From Raphanus sativus (taxonomy: Eukaryota; Streptophyta; Magnoliopsida; Brassicales; Brassicaceae), in NCBI RefSeq assembly GCF_000801105.2, contig NC_079518.1, positions 17,588,800 through 17,652,799 of the forward strand: a stretch of DNA of 64,000 nucleotides, given 5' to 3'. A program made the position numbers and the translations under genes. The notes under the pieces were generated by a model, which saw nothing but the letters and a program-made list of their open reading frames with translations, did not search any database and was not told the origin of the DNA. Positions 1 to 11,960 of the stretch are shown here, piece by piece (position 1 is the stretch's first letter; the number at the start of each line of letters is the position of its first letter).

Positions 1-224
1 GACTTTAATGAGAAACTTAATGATGATGATGATTCATGGCAGCAGGTTCCTCCATTAATGGACAGACGGCTGCTTTCCTACGGATCACGATTTAATTACA
101 TTGTTCTTCTCTTTGAAGTTTCCTAGAGTTGGTTATTCTCAAAAGTATCTTCTCTTGGATTGGCGTATGTGAGAGCTTCATTCGAGAGAAAGGTTGAGCT
201 AATTTTGATACTTTCTAGTGTGTG

Positions 225-2031
225 ATGGGTGGGCTTTGCTCTAGGAGTTCTTCTGTAAATAACGCTCCTGGTGGAAGCTTTACCCATGTTAATGAAGAGG
301 ATGATCCTTGTCCACTGATGATGGTGAATGAGGAGGCCCACCCATCAGAGTCCTTTTCGTTTCCCAATCTGACCATGTCTGCTTCTGTTGGATCTCATCC
401 TCAGAATATCAAGGATGGGATTCCCCAGTTGCCCAGAGTTTTATCTCACAAATCAAGATCCACCAAGTCTAGGCAAGCTGTAAGTTCTCTCTTGGGCAGG
501 GCTGGAACCATGGGACTTGGTAAAGCTGTGGACGTATTGGACACCCTCGGGAGTAGCATGACGAATCTGAACCACAGTGGTGGGGGATTCTCCTCTGCCA
601 CCACCACCAAAGGGAATAAGATCTCAATCTTGTCTTTGGAAGTCGCTAGCACCATCGTGAAAGGCGCCAATCTTATGCATTCCCTTTCCAAACAGAGCAT
701 CGCTTATTTGAAAGAGCTAGTGTTACTTTCACAAGGTGTGCACAACCTAGTTTCCAAAGACATGGATCAACTTTTGAGAATAGCTGCTGCTGATAAAAGG
801 TAACAACAGTATTTGTTTGACTCTTTTCTTTTGTTCGTTCGTGGTTTGGAGATAGATAAGCAACAGTTCTCTATCGTTGTTTTATAGCGAAGAGTTGAGG
901 ATATTTTCTGGAGAGGTGGTGTGTCTTGGGAATCATTGCAAGGATCATCAATACCACAATCTGGATCACTTCTTTGACAGGTGAATCATATGTTTGTCAG
1001 AATGAGTATATTCCTTTTTTTGGGGACTTTTTAATTAGTTAGTTATATCTGTGTTATGACTTTTTAGATTGGGCTCTGAATTTACACCACAGCAACATTT
1101 GAAACAGGAAGCAGAATCCATAATGCACCAGCTCATGACGTTTGTTCATTTCACAGCTGTATGGATTTTACATGCAAAAAATGGTGAAATTTTGTTCACC
1201 TTACTCTGATCATATTCTGTGTCTTCAGGAGTTGTATCATGAACTTCATTCGCTGGATAGATTTGAACAAGATTACCAACGTAAGATTCAAGAAGAAGCC
1301 AACCCAAACACAGCACAACGAGGTACCGTACCAAACCAATCATAATTCCTATTGTTTTACTCTCTCTCTTTTGATGCGGGCATCAAATCCACTGCTCATA
1401 AAGTAGACAAGATTTTCCATGTTTGGGCTCGGATGAACCTAGACGACATCAAGCCTATGGTTCGTTTTATTCAGGTGGCTGTCCCCAAACAAAGGCCACC
1501 ACTTAAGCCTCCTTATCAGCTCCAAAAGATATGTCCAAAGGTATTAAAGTCTTGGTCAAGACTCATTAATAAGCAAATTTCAATCTCTTGAGATCAGCCT
1601 TTTGACCAGCCCATTTGATTCTTATCTTAATGATGTTTTATCCTAAAAATCATCCTTTCATTTTATGTCTTTTGATTCTGAAACCTTGTCCAAGAGCTAT
1701 ATATAAAGCTCCTCTCATTTCATTGTAAAATCAGACTTGAGTATTGAATAAAAAGTGAGATTTTCTCTTGAGAGCTTTTATGCTTGTTCTTGTTATTTCT
1801 AAGTTATGTGAGATTCTTTCTTTGGATGCAAGTGTGGAACCTTTATCTTTGTGTGAGATTCACTTAGGTTCTGGTTCATGATCTTATCTCAAAGTCTTTC
1901 ACATCTTTGAGTGGCTATCTTCATTCCATTTAGGCTGTCGGTTTTGATTTTTTGTGAGAAAAGCTAAAGTGAGATTCTGAGGCTGTATCATTTGGTATCA
2001 GAGCCAAAAGCTCCTATCATCTATCCTTTTG

Positions 2032-2063
<32 letters not shown>

Positions 2064-5000
2064 TTTCTCTATTCTCCAAAGAAAACCCAGAAAAAAATCA
2101 ATTTCCTCTTTCTTTCTTTTCTGTTTTGTTTTTTTTTTTCTAAGTTTTTGTCAAAAAAAATATAAAGAGATATGAAAAACCAGTCCAGCAATGACAACAT
2201 GGCAAACCATCTTTGGAGTCTTTGAAGCAAGAAGATTATTATTTTGCAGGAATATCAGGCCCTGATGACTACTTTGAATGGGAGAACAAGATGAACGAGT
2301 TCTTCAATTTTTGCGGCTGTCCAGATTTTGAGAAGATATACATTGCTGCTGATCAACTCATCAACCAAGCTCAACACTGGTGGAGCCAATCTACTGCAAA
2401 AGAAAATCATCGCCGGTATTCTCGAGAATCAACTTGGGATGAGATGAAAAATCTGATGAGGAAGCAATACATCCCACACGATCAATATCAAGAAATCCGG
2501 AGGAAGTTTCGTACACTTTGCCAAGAAGATAAGACAGTCATGGAGTATCTCAAGCAATTCAACCATCTTCGCATTCGGCTCAATCCAGGAGTAAGCAATG
2601 AGAATGTCATGGACCAGTTTGTTTATGGGCTAAGAGATGAGATTCGTTTTCACCTGCAAAGGTACACATGCGATGGTTTGGACGGGTTGGCCCAACAGGC
2701 AGCCCAAATTGAGCATGAAAACAAAGAGCCTGAACCGCTTGATCCATCAGAAGAGGTCCAACAAAATTCGAGGTACATCCTTATATCACATGAGCAAGTT
2801 TTGAGGACAAAACTTTTTCAAGGAGGAGGGTATGATGCGGGCATCAAATCCACTGCTCATAAAGTAGACAAGACTTTCCATGTTTGGACTCGGATGAACC
2901 TAGACGACATCAAGCCTATGGTTCGTTTTATTCAGCTGGCTGTCCCCAAACAAAGGCCACCACTTAAGCCTCCTTATCAGCTCCAAAAGATCTGTCCAAA
3001 GGTATTAAAATCTTGGTCAAGACTCATTAATAAGCAGATTTCAATCCCTTGAGATCAGCCTTTTGACCAGCCCATTTGATTCTTTTCTTAATGATGTTTT
3101 ATCCTAAAAATCATCATTTCATTTATGTCTTTTGATTCTGAAACCTTGTCCAAGAGCTATATATAAAGCTCCTCTCATTTCATTGTAAAATCAGACTTGA
3201 GTATTGAATAAAAAGTGAGATTTTCTCTTGAGAGCTTTTATGCTTGTTCTTGTTATTTCTAAGTTATGTGAGATTCTTTCTTAGGATGCAAGTGTGGAAC
3301 CTTTATCTTTGTGTGAGATTCACTTAGGTTCTGGTTCATGATCTTATCTCAAAGCCTTTCACATCTTTGAGTGGAGATCTTCATTCCATTTAGGCTGTCG
3401 GTTTTGATTTCTTGTGAGAAAAGCTAAAGTGAGATTCTGAGGCTGTATCATCGTTCTCCCTTGGTTATTGATCTAATTTGAACATAAGGTGTGGGAGATA
3501 CCGTCGCTATCTTGAGAAGTGAATTGAAAAGTCAGAAGAAGCATGTAACTAATTTAAAGAAAAAATCCCTTTGGTCTAGGATCCTGGAAGAGGTAGAAGG
3601 GCTGCTTGCTGCAAACTGAATACTTCCTCTCTTGACTCCTCTGGATTTCATTGTTAGTTCTTGAAATTACTAATAATGCTTAGGTGATGGAGAAACTCGT
3701 TGACGTTGTGCATTTCTTGCATTTGGAGATTCACGAATCCTTTGGGTGTGCGGGTGAGGCTCGATTACTGTATAAAGCATTTTAGTCTTAACTCCCCTTT
3801 GAGATTTTAGTTTTCATTTTTGTTTCCAAAATGGAAGCAAGTGCTTACAAATCATGATCAATCTACCTGATATGCAGATCTAGATAAGCCTGCAAATGAC
3901 CCACCAATAATCAATCATGAAAAGTTGGGCTATACTGGTCTTGCCTTACACTATGCAAACATCATTACTCAAATTGATACTCTTGTAAGTCCTTTTTTTT
4001 TATCTCTTCTGTACTTTCCATGTTTTCTAGTTAGACTGTGATTGTGAATCGTCTGTTCCTCGCGTCCCACGGTTACTTGATCTTATTAGTGATCTACCAC
4101 CAAACATTAGCAATATCAGTATCAGTATCAATATGATTGAAACCACGATCGACGTTGGTTTGTGGAATTCATTACAAATTAAGTTATTTCGTCGTCATTT
4201 CTTTGTGTAGGTGTCCCGATCTAGCACTATGCCTTCGAGCACAAGATATGCTTTATACCAAGGTTTACCCCCAAGTATAAAGTCTGCTTTACGCTCCCGA
4301 ATACAGTCGTTCCAGGTTAAAGAAGAGGTATTAGTATTCTTATACAAATGCCCGTAATGCTTCTCTTTTGCTGCTGACAAAACGAATTAACCGCGTGCCT
4401 TGTTAATTGAAATGTTATTTTTATTTCTACTCACCAACCACACTGTGTATCTTTCTTGTTTATAATAAATTATAACCAGCCCTGTCCCTCAAATAAAAGC
4501 CGAAATGGAAAAAACGTTGCAGTGGCTTGTTCCTGTTGCTACAAACACAACCAAGTAAGCTTCTTTAATTCTCCTTGTATGTGTCTTGATTTTATCGCAA
4601 CCAGAGCGTTGGTTTAACCTTTTGGAGTAAGTTAAGACTTATTATTCTGTTAATTTCCGTTGTCAACCAGAGCGCATCACGGGTTTGGATGGGTTGGAGA
4701 ATGGGCAAGTTCCGGGTAAGCCATGAGGACAAAGCTTGATTCGTACGCTTATATTCTCTCTTTCTGTATAGCCTCACTTTGCGTTCCTGCTGAATGATGG
4801 ATGGATGTGAAAAATAATTATAGCCTCACTTTTCGTTCCTGCTGAATGATGGATGGATGTGAAAAATAATTTCAGGTCGGAGGCGAACCAGAGACCAGTA
4901 GGTCAAACCATACTAAGGATAGATACGCTTCACCATGCAGATAAAGAAAAAGCTGAGTCTTACATGTTAGACCTGGTGGTATGGCTTCATCATCTTGTAA

Positions 5001-5422
5001 CCCAAGTCCGGGCCACTACTGGTTTTGGTCTAAGATCTCCGGTTAAGTCTCCAATTAGATCACCTAACCAGAAAGCGATCCAACTCTCCAGTGGTTCACA
5101 CAAACCAAATATGGGTTCTCCATTACAGAGTATGGAGGATAAAGAGATGCTTAGAGACGTGAGCAAGAGGAGAAAGATGCCAGGAATTAGCAAGAGCCAA
5201 GAGTTTCAGACGGTGGCTAAATCACGACTTTGTAAGCATCAAAGAGTGAGAAAAAGCAGTAGCCACTTGCCGGTGACGGGGGAGATGATGAATAGTAAGA
5301 AGGATACATTCTCAATCAGAAGACCGTCTTTTGTTCCCATCATAGATTTTGACATTGATCGTATGAAAGCCCTTGATGTGATTGATCGCGTGGACACCAT
5401 TCGGAGATTTTACTTATACTAA
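225..5422 (+). CDS. PSI1: PSI1-like (PSK SIMULATOR) DUF3475/DUF668 protein, 11 exons, possibly broken
   Basis: Exons by GT-AG and frame: 225-799, 888-980, 1068-1158, 1229-1322, 3489-3592, 3684-3753, 3878-3984, 4211-4327, 4480-4554, 4671-4715, 4876-5422. The ATG at 225 gives MGGLCS, a myristoylation (Gly2) and possible palmitoylation signal, so a plasma-membrane role is likely. Exon 1 ends in the DUF3475 block (ISILSLEVASTIVKGANLM); exons 10-11 encode the DUF668 block (WVGEW, then TILRIDTLHHADKEK). Arabidopsis PSI proteins act in growth with phytosulfokine signalling (family knowledge). The protein matches my memory of At1g34320 across its length. Intron 4 carries an LTR element. All exon phases agree except exon 9: with acceptor AG at 4478-4479 it is one base too long to keep the conserved frame (VPQIKAEMEKTLQWL). 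This is either a real frameshift or a base error. The tail after VDTIR also differs from what I recall. Confidence 0.85.
1372..1990 (+). repeat. 5' LTR of the first gag-only element
   Basis: 619-bp LTR, TG...CA ended. It contains a TATA-like TATATATAAAG near 1700 and an AATAAA-type signal near 1746. Its first ~220 bp is an open frame that duplicates the C-terminal coding part found in the 3' LTR. Confidence 0.85.
1993..2005 (+). other. tRNA-iMet primer-binding site
   Basis: TGGTATCAGAGCC lies two bases after the 5' LTR end. It is complementary to the 3' end of plant initiator methionine tRNA, the usual primer for minus-strand DNA synthesis in such elements. Confidence 0.85.
2172..3052 (+). 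pseudogene. Retrotransposon gag running into the 3' LTR; frameshifted near its start
   Basis: The long frame spans 2213-3052. It has the retrotransposon gag fold signature: WENKMNEFF, then QAQHWWSQ, STWDEMKNLMRKQY and TVMEYLKQFNHLR. There is no zinc knuckle. The natural ATG is probably 2172 (MKNQSSNDNMANH), but that frame ends at a TGA close to 2220. A 1-base shift near 2210 separates it from the main frame, which has no ATG of its own there (2213 is TTG). The last ~73 codons lie inside the 3' LTR (from 2833), so the purine tract is itself translated (LFQGGG). Gag would package element RNA. The pol genes are absent, so any mobility would need help in trans. Confidence 0.75.
2833..3450 (+). 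repeat. 3' LTR of the first gag-only element
   Basis: 618 bp, near identical to 1372-1990 with scattered substitutions. It is preceded by the polypurine tract AAGGAGGAGGG (about 2820-2830). The gag stop codon lies inside it (3050-3052). It ends GTATCA, followed by tcgtt. Confidence 0.85.
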
Positions 5423-6180
5423 ATTTACATCATCTGAATTCAGAGTAGGGATTGGATTGCAGGCAGGGATAACAACCATCATTTCTTATCCCCCTAGTGA
5501 AATAATTGATGAAATTGAAGAGTGTGGATGTGATTTGATCCCATGGAAGCCATTGAAACCCTTAATTTGATGATGCTCTGGGGGGGGGGGGGGGTCAGAG
5601 AAGGCAGAGATTAGTAACTTTGGACTACTTTCATTTGGGTTTTGTGGGTGTAATTTATCATGGTTTTATAGCATAACCGCATTTGTATTGTTTTCTTTTA
5701 CTTTTTTGTAGTTGTATTTTTGTACATACAATCTATATATAATAGGAAACCAGTTTTTGTTCTCCTATGACATCAGCATTTTTTATAGGAAAAAAAAGTT
5801 CAATCGAGTAGTCATAATTTCTGTTTTTTTTTTTATCTAAAGGATATAAAATACTTCTGGTGATATCATCAAAAAATCTATGTTTGGGAACTCTTCGTTG
5901 ATATCTTTTCGCTGATTATCTAAGACATCCTTTAAAGCACATACATTCTCATTAGTTTGATGTACCTTTTTATGATAAAGTTCAACCGAATGCATAATTT
6001 TCTGTTTTCTTTGATGTAAAGGACATAAAATACTTCTGCTGATGTCATCCAAAAACCTATATTTGGCAACTATTCGTTGATAATTTTTCGTTGATTATCT
6101 AAGACATCCTTTGAAGCATATACCTTCTCATTATTGAAACACAAACCTTCCCATTATTTTGATGTACATTTTCATGATTT
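5423..6180. repeat. Downstream of PSI1: G15 tract and ~185-bp direct repeat
   Basis: No gene seen. A run of 15 G lies near 5580-5594 in the likely 3' UTR. From about 5795 a segment with AAAATACTTCTG, ATATCATC and TTCGTTGAT repeats once after ~185 bp (about 5795-5980 and 5981-6165), with divergence. A related stretch occurs again at 57150-57370, so this is a dispersed family. Confidence 0.55.
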
Positions 6181-6184
6181 ATAT

Positions 6185-7950
6185 ATAGAAATTTGAGACA
6201 ATGAGTGAAATACCCCCAAGGAGGATTTAAATTGGTCAATTGCCCATGATTGTACATAACTCCAAAACAAATAAATTTTTGGTACTGTGCGGACGAAAAT
6301 GCCCCTCCTTTATTGAATACAAGTCAGACTGCAGAAAATGTGTGTGTCAGACTGCAGAAAATACGTGTGTCAGACTGTAGAGATGGACGGCGGGACAGAC
6401 GATGGACTGTTGGATAAAGCAGCGAAGATCAAATCGAGATTACATTATCGATAAAATATTCTATAGCAGATACTGTGTTATGTTATATATCAAATATATA
6501 TATTAACGGTTAACATTATTTTAGCAATTTTAGCAAGTACACATTATTTTAGCTGAAAACTAATTTTTGGTCAAATTATAATTAGTGTAATGTATAACCT
6601 CTAAGGTATAGTAGTATCTATATCATCTGACATGTATGGAATAACTTATAAAAATATGTATAAGCTCACAAGTTATTTATTCAACATTTATCATCTACAC
6701 AAACTATGTATCAATGAACATCAAGTCTCTTGTAATATCATATTATCATACAAACCAATTATCAATTAGTTGGTATCATATAATGTATCATCTAACAATA
6801 TATGTACCAAGTAACAAATTGGTTACCGGATAACAACCAACTTATCATGTAACTTATTAATTCACAGACATGTATCAATCTGTTTGTGAGCTAATAAACC
6901 AAATATCAGCTAAACAAATCATGTATCAGTTAACGTAAAGACTTTTGTAACATCATGTTAACACATTTATGAATTCTTCGGTATCAAACTATGTGTCAGA
7001 TACTAAAACATGTAAGAAATCATTTATCATATAAAATTTGTATCAGATAACAAATATGATAGTTATGAATTCTTTGGTATCAAACTATGTGTCAAATAAA
7101 ACAGTTATGAATTCTTCGGTATCAAACTATGTGTCAGATACCAAAACATATAAGAAATCATTTATCATACAAAAATTGTATCAGATAACAAATAATGTAT
7201 CAGATAACAACTTATTAATCAACACCATGTATCAATCCATTTATCAGCTAACAAACTAAATATAAAAAATGTTCAAGCTCACAAGTTATTTATTCAATTA
7301 TTTATCATCTATACAAACTATGTATCTATGAACATCAAGTCTCTTGTAATATCATACAAACCAATTATCAGTTATTTGGTATCATATAATGTATCAGCCA
7401 ACAATACATGTACCAAGTAACAAATCAGTTAACAGATAACAACGAACATATCATGTAACTTATTAATTCACAGATATGTATCAATCTTTTTGTGAGCTAA
7501 TAAACCAAGTATCAGCTAAACAAATCATGTACCAGTTAACGTAAGGACTTTTGTAACATCATTTTATACAGTTATGAATTCTTCAGTATCAAACTATGTG
7601 TCAGATACCAAAACATGTATGAGGATTTACAATGAATTAGAACATAGGAAAAAGAAAGAAAAATAAGAAAGAGAAAGAAAAAAGAGATAAAATACACAGC
7701 ACACAAAAAAAAGAAATAAACATAAAAGAAAAAGAAAAAATGAGACTTTGAATTGTCTCTTGGTTTTAAGTGGGGAGAAGAGAAAATAGAGAAAGTGACA
7801 GAAAAGTAGACTAGCCACCTAACACAAAACAAAAGAGATAGAGAGAGTGACAGATGGGTAAAATCGTCCAGCGAAAATATATTATATGAAAAAGGGTATG
7901 TTGCCAAATAAGGGTCTAGTTAGGGGCAATCTCCTCAATTTCTCTAGAAA
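6185..7950. repeat. TATCA-rich repeat block, ~612-bp direct duplication, possibly a MULE-like element
   Basis: No credible gene. The stretch around 6661-7020 recurs at about 7273-7620, offset 612 bp. A shorter unit with GGTATCAAACTATGTGTCA occurs four times (near 6980, 7076, 7118, 7585). Motifs of the type TATCAGNTAACA are spread across the block. The outer edges carry weakly similar inverted sequences (GAAATTTGAGACAA near 6190; its counterpart reads GAAATTGAGGAGAT on the minus strand near 7940). I found no convincing target duplication, so the element class is a guess. Confidence 0.45.
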
Positions 7951-9039
7951 TTTTTACAGCCACAATGTTTTTATAAAAGCTTTTGATAAAAAGAAAATAA
8001 AACCAAAGGAAATAAAAGGGATTTGATAGTACACATTTTATTCTCTTTCTACCTCCATCAAATTGTTTTGCACTCTCCCTGTTTCTTTGTTCTATCATTT
8101 TTGCTCTTAAAGCTTTCATATCTCTTCTCACAACACAACTTCAAAGTTCGTGAATCTTTGGATTTTTGTTTCCATTATACTTTCTTTGTGTTAGTTTTTT
8201 ATCTTATTTGATTTTATGTGATTGAAATTGATTGGGGACGAAGTCATTCTGTATGGAATTAGGATTTTTTTCAATTTGATCTGTAAATCTCGGTGGTAGT
8301 ATCTTTTTCCAACCATCGTACGTTTCATACTTTCATGAGTATGTAGATGTTGAACTATTGCAAAAAAACTTGGCTGTAGTTCTCGCTAGAACGTTAGAAC
8401 AAACAAAATAAGATTTTTAGACAATTCATTCACAAGTTTAATACTATAACACAACTACACGTTTAACTATCTTTGATTTTTAAGTAATCAATTAATTAAT
8501 GTCATTAATCTACGTAAAGGCACATGCATGACCAATTATGACTTTTCAACGTACAGGCGCATGCATAAACAATTGTGACCTTTATCACTTAACAGTTATT
8601 TTATATTGGTAAAAAATAGTTATTTTATCTATTTGTGTAACCTTTTGTTCATAGTCTATATAAACGTATTCTAATCCAAATTCCCCCCCCCCCCCCCTCA
8701 CCTATGTCTTTTTTATATGCTATTCTCATTGTAAAAAAATTGATCTTTCTCTTGCTTATCCACGTCTCTGTCATTCGGATCCATAACGATGGTTTTGATG
8801 TTACGGTTGTTTCCCAGGTAGTGGTGTTTGGTGACGACATTTGTTGCGCTTCTTTGACCGCAACCCCTGGTAGTGGTGTAAGGTGATGACTACGGTGGCT
8901 CCAGATTTGTTTAACAATTTGGGAAATAACAACAGCATGACAAACAAAATCCAGATTTGTTTAACCATTTGTTCATGCAAGTATATATACGCCGTAATCT
9001 ATGTTCTAGGCTGTTCATGATTTATTTACTAAGACGTTC
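7951..9039. other. Intergenic, nothing recognised
   Basis: AT-rich DNA with a C15 run near 8683-8697 and two similar short units containing GCATGCAT near 8525 and 8560. The short open frames here lack any domain or codon signal I recognise. Confidence 0.4.
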
Positions 9040-9047
9040 CTCATTAC

Positions 9048-9312
9048 CAGAGGCGGATCCATGTTGACTAAAGGGGTGTCATCTAACACAGGTTAAAAAT
9101 ATATTTCAGTAAGTTTGTACCGTGTAATTGAAAATTACGCATCTCAATTGATGTGTTTACTCCTTTCTTGACACCCCTTAAATAGATAAACCTGGGTTCA
9201 AACCAAACAAACTACTTTTAACCTTTATTTTAGTTTTAATCTGGGACAAGCTCAATTAAGAGATCTCCTCAATTAATGACACCCTTGAAATTTTATCTTG
9301 GGTCCGCCACTG
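9048..9312. mobile_element. hAT-type MITE, 265 bp
   Basis: Terminal inverted repeats CAGAGGCGGATCCA and CAGTGGCGGACCCA (2 mismatches of 14) are flanked by a perfect 8-bp target duplication CTCATTAC (9040-9047 and 9313-9320), the hAT signature. The interior has no gene. It contains GGTTCAAACC at 9195-9204, resembling a tRNA B box. Confidence 0.85.
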
Positions 9313-9320
9313 CTCATTAC

Positions 9321-10541
9321 CATTATAATATTATATACCTCCTACTATACATTAGTTTTGTAACAGATTCTTACAAGAAATATTGTAATTATTTTATCTT
9401 TTCAATTCTATTTTTTTCCAATTTGTATGAAATATTCCCATTTAAATGTTATAATGTCCAGTTTTTTTGAAAATTTACAAAAAAAAAATCATTGAGAAAA
9501 TATTAATCTCATTTTTATCCGATTGTTTTTTTAAACATATCCGATTTTTGCTATTGTGTGTTTCAGATAAGCATATTTACTAGATAGTTATATATAAATA
9601 AATATTAATAGGTGTATAAGATATGATTTACATTCTACTTTCAACAAATATTTCTTAAACAATTCAGTCATTATATGTACAATATTTGTTTTTGACATCC
9701 ACTCATGCAAAATTCAGTCATTATCAATGTTGATATTTTATACCTATTGACTGCTCACTAAATTAGTATATTTATCCTTATGTTGGTATGTTATGTAAAA
9801 TTTGAATCTTAAGTATTACTGTAAAATTCCTTAAATATTATAAGATAACATTTCTATAGTTGATCGTAAAATTCTTAATCATTTCAAAATTGCATATATA
9901 CAGTTAGTCTTATTTTACAATTACTTTTGGATACACCAGAATCCAAATCAATTGTGTAGTTTTTCTCTATGATATTGGTTCATTACGAAATTAAAAATCC
10001 ACTAAAATTCTATACTTGAAAAATCTTATTAAAGGCACCATATTCTAGCAAAATTAGTATTATAATTTTGATGACCAAATTTATAATAAATTAGTGCTTC
10101 TTTTCAAACATCGCAGTAGAAAAATTAATTTCATCTCGAGGGAACTAAGTCACGATTTCTAGACACCAACACGGATATGGTTCATGTTTTAGGGCTTATT
10201 TGCATACCCGAAGAGAGGGTATATCCGTGGGTTAGTCTGGACTCTTCCATAGGCCTGAGATACCTCCAGGTTAATAAAAAAAACAATTAATTTCATCTTA
10301 TTTGGCCATCATTTTTATTACAAAAAACAATTAATTACAAAGATTCACTATAAAACATTTTTTATATGTGTCATCATTTTCATTTCAAATATTTTATATA
10401 ATTTTTCTTTTAAATTATATTTAAAATTTAATGTCTTTCCCCCGCAAACTGCAGGGTCCTTAACCTAGTAAATAATAAAAGAATTATTCTACGGAGTGAA
10501 TGCTCATTTATGGGGTTTATGGTTTTGTTACTTTGTATGAT
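9321..10541. other. AT-rich intergenic DNA with a possible Helitron 3' end
   Basis: Mostly featureless AT-rich DNA. At 10440-10476 a short hairpin (CCCGCA AAC TGCAGGG) is followed about 10 bases later by CTAGT, like a Helitron 3' terminus. No matching 5' end was fixed. A more GC-rich block (10128-10275) is unlike its surroundings and unidentified. Confidence 0.35.
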
Positions 10542-10549
10542 CTTTAGCT

Positions 10550-11150
10550 TAGGCCTCACATTTACCCGGACCCAAAGACCCGACCCGAAATCGAACCGAA
10601 AAACTCGGTTCGGGTAGGAATCGATCCGATCAAATTACTCTATCGGGTCTGTTGTAAAGGACCAGCGGGTCTTAGACCCGATCCGACCCGAACCCGAAAT
10701 CCGATGGGTACCCGAATTAATAATGTAAACTAAATAAAATAAATCGAGAGGGAGCCGAAGACGGGTTATTTGTCTACAGGGCAAGGGGGTCAGCCACTAG
10801 TAGACAACCAAATATTGTTGTATCTCGCATAGTTTAATATATATACACATTTTAATATAATAAAAACATAAATTTTAAATAAAATTTCAAATATTTTCGG
10901 ATATATTAATATTTTCAGATTTGTTTTTGTATTTTTAAGTATTTTTAGGTCGAACCTGAACCGAACCCGATCCTGAACTGAACGGATAAATTCTAGTTAC
11001 CGGAATGGGTCCAACTATCTAAGATCCGACCCGATCCGGACCCGGTACGATCCGAACCGACCCGGAACCAAGAATTTAAAATTACCCTATTGGATCCTAC
11101 CGAAAAAATCCGACCCGAACGCGACCCGACAACCCGAATGCCCATGCCTA
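10550..11150. mobile_element. hAT-type MITE, 601 bp, rich in CCCGA motifs
   Basis: Perfect 8-bp target duplication CTTTAGCT (10542-10549 and 11151-11158). Ends begin TAGGCCTCACATTTACCCGG on the left and TAGGCATGGGCATTCGGGT on the right (minus strand), an imperfect inverted repeat. Both subterminal zones are packed with variants of GACCCGA and TCGGGT, probably transposase-binding repeats. No coding capacity. Confidence 0.8.
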
Positions 11151-11710
11151 CTTTAGCTTATTGTTTTATTAGTTGGAAGTGGTAAGCAAGAAAACTAAAT
11201 CTGAATCCAAACCCAAAATTGAATGGAGTTTAAAGGTTAGGTATTTTAGATATTGAATACTTCTCGAGATGAATTAAAAAATGGGAAAACTGTCAAAAAA
11301 AAAACAAGATTATTGTCCTCTTGGTATAAAACCAACATAAAATCAAACCTATACTAAAAGGAGAATAATCTTCATAGCTAGGCTGTCCACGGCGACAGAT
11401 AAAATCAGCCAATAGGAGTAGAGTTTGTGCCACGTCAGATCGACTTAAGTCTCTTCCTCTTTCTTGCCAATGTGTCGGTGTAAATTTCTTTCGCCGTTGA
11501 AGTCGATCGTGTCTGTTCGCCTTTTTCTGTCTCACTGTCATACCCTAATTGCAGTCTGTTTGTCTCCCTTTCTCACTTTTGTTCACTGTTCTATTTAAGT
11601 GAGGAATCAAAAACTCTCAGGTAATAAAAAAACTAGATGGCTGCTCAGCTCTCTCTCTCAGATCAGAATTGAAAGATTCACCATTAGTCGAGATTAGTGC
11701 TTCAACAGAG

Positions 11711-11960
11711 ATGGGGTCACCCGATCTAATTACATCCTCGAAATCTTATTACAAGGAGAAGATCGATGCTGCTTGGAGGTCAGTAATCCTTTCCATATTC
11801 TTTTTCATCAATCTATAGCTTTACATATGTATCATCGGAAGAGTAACTTACATCAGAAGAAAAATTACAGGGACAGGTTCAAAGGTGGGATCAGAAGAAA
11901 AATCAAAGTCCTGCTCATGACCCTCAGAGATCGGATCTTTCTACGCTGTTGCTCCTCCTA
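11711..11960 (+). pseudogene. Unrecognised exon-like fragment inside the Helitron
   Basis: An ATG at 11711 opens a short frame (MGSPDLITSSKSYYKEKIDAAWR) followed by intron-like DNA. A second stretch near 11872-11960 is rich in charged codons. It looks like the start of a captured gene, but I do not recognise the family. The frame does not continue. Confidence 0.3.

Larger units (their letters stand above)
1372..3450 (+). mobile_element. Non-autonomous gag-only LTR retrotransposon (TR-GAG-like) in PSI1 intron 4
   Basis: Two ~619-bp direct repeats starting TGATGC and ending GTATCA flank an 842-bp interior. The interior has a primer-binding site, one gag-like frame and a purine tract, but no protease, integrase, reverse transcriptase or RNase H. 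This fits the TR-GAG class, gag-only derivatives mobilised by autonomous gypsy elements (established class; assignment inferred). Flanking 5-mers are tcttt and tcgtt, a target duplication with one mismatch. The LTRs differ at a few positions, so the insertion is not brand new. It sits wholly in an intron, in the sense orientation. Confidence 0.85.

Noticed and set aside
7572..7907. Minus-strand frame rich in Phe, Leu and Ser
   Set aside because: Translation of an A/AG-rich low-complexity stretch; no domain.
8649..8886. Frames near 8.7-8.9 kb, one starting like a signal peptide
   Set aside because: No cysteine pattern or conserved domain, and the overlapping strand is a C15 tract; not convincing as a small secreted protein.
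10128..10275. GC-richer block looking like a short retroposon
   Set aside because: No poly(A), target duplication, tRNA boxes or inverted ends were found.
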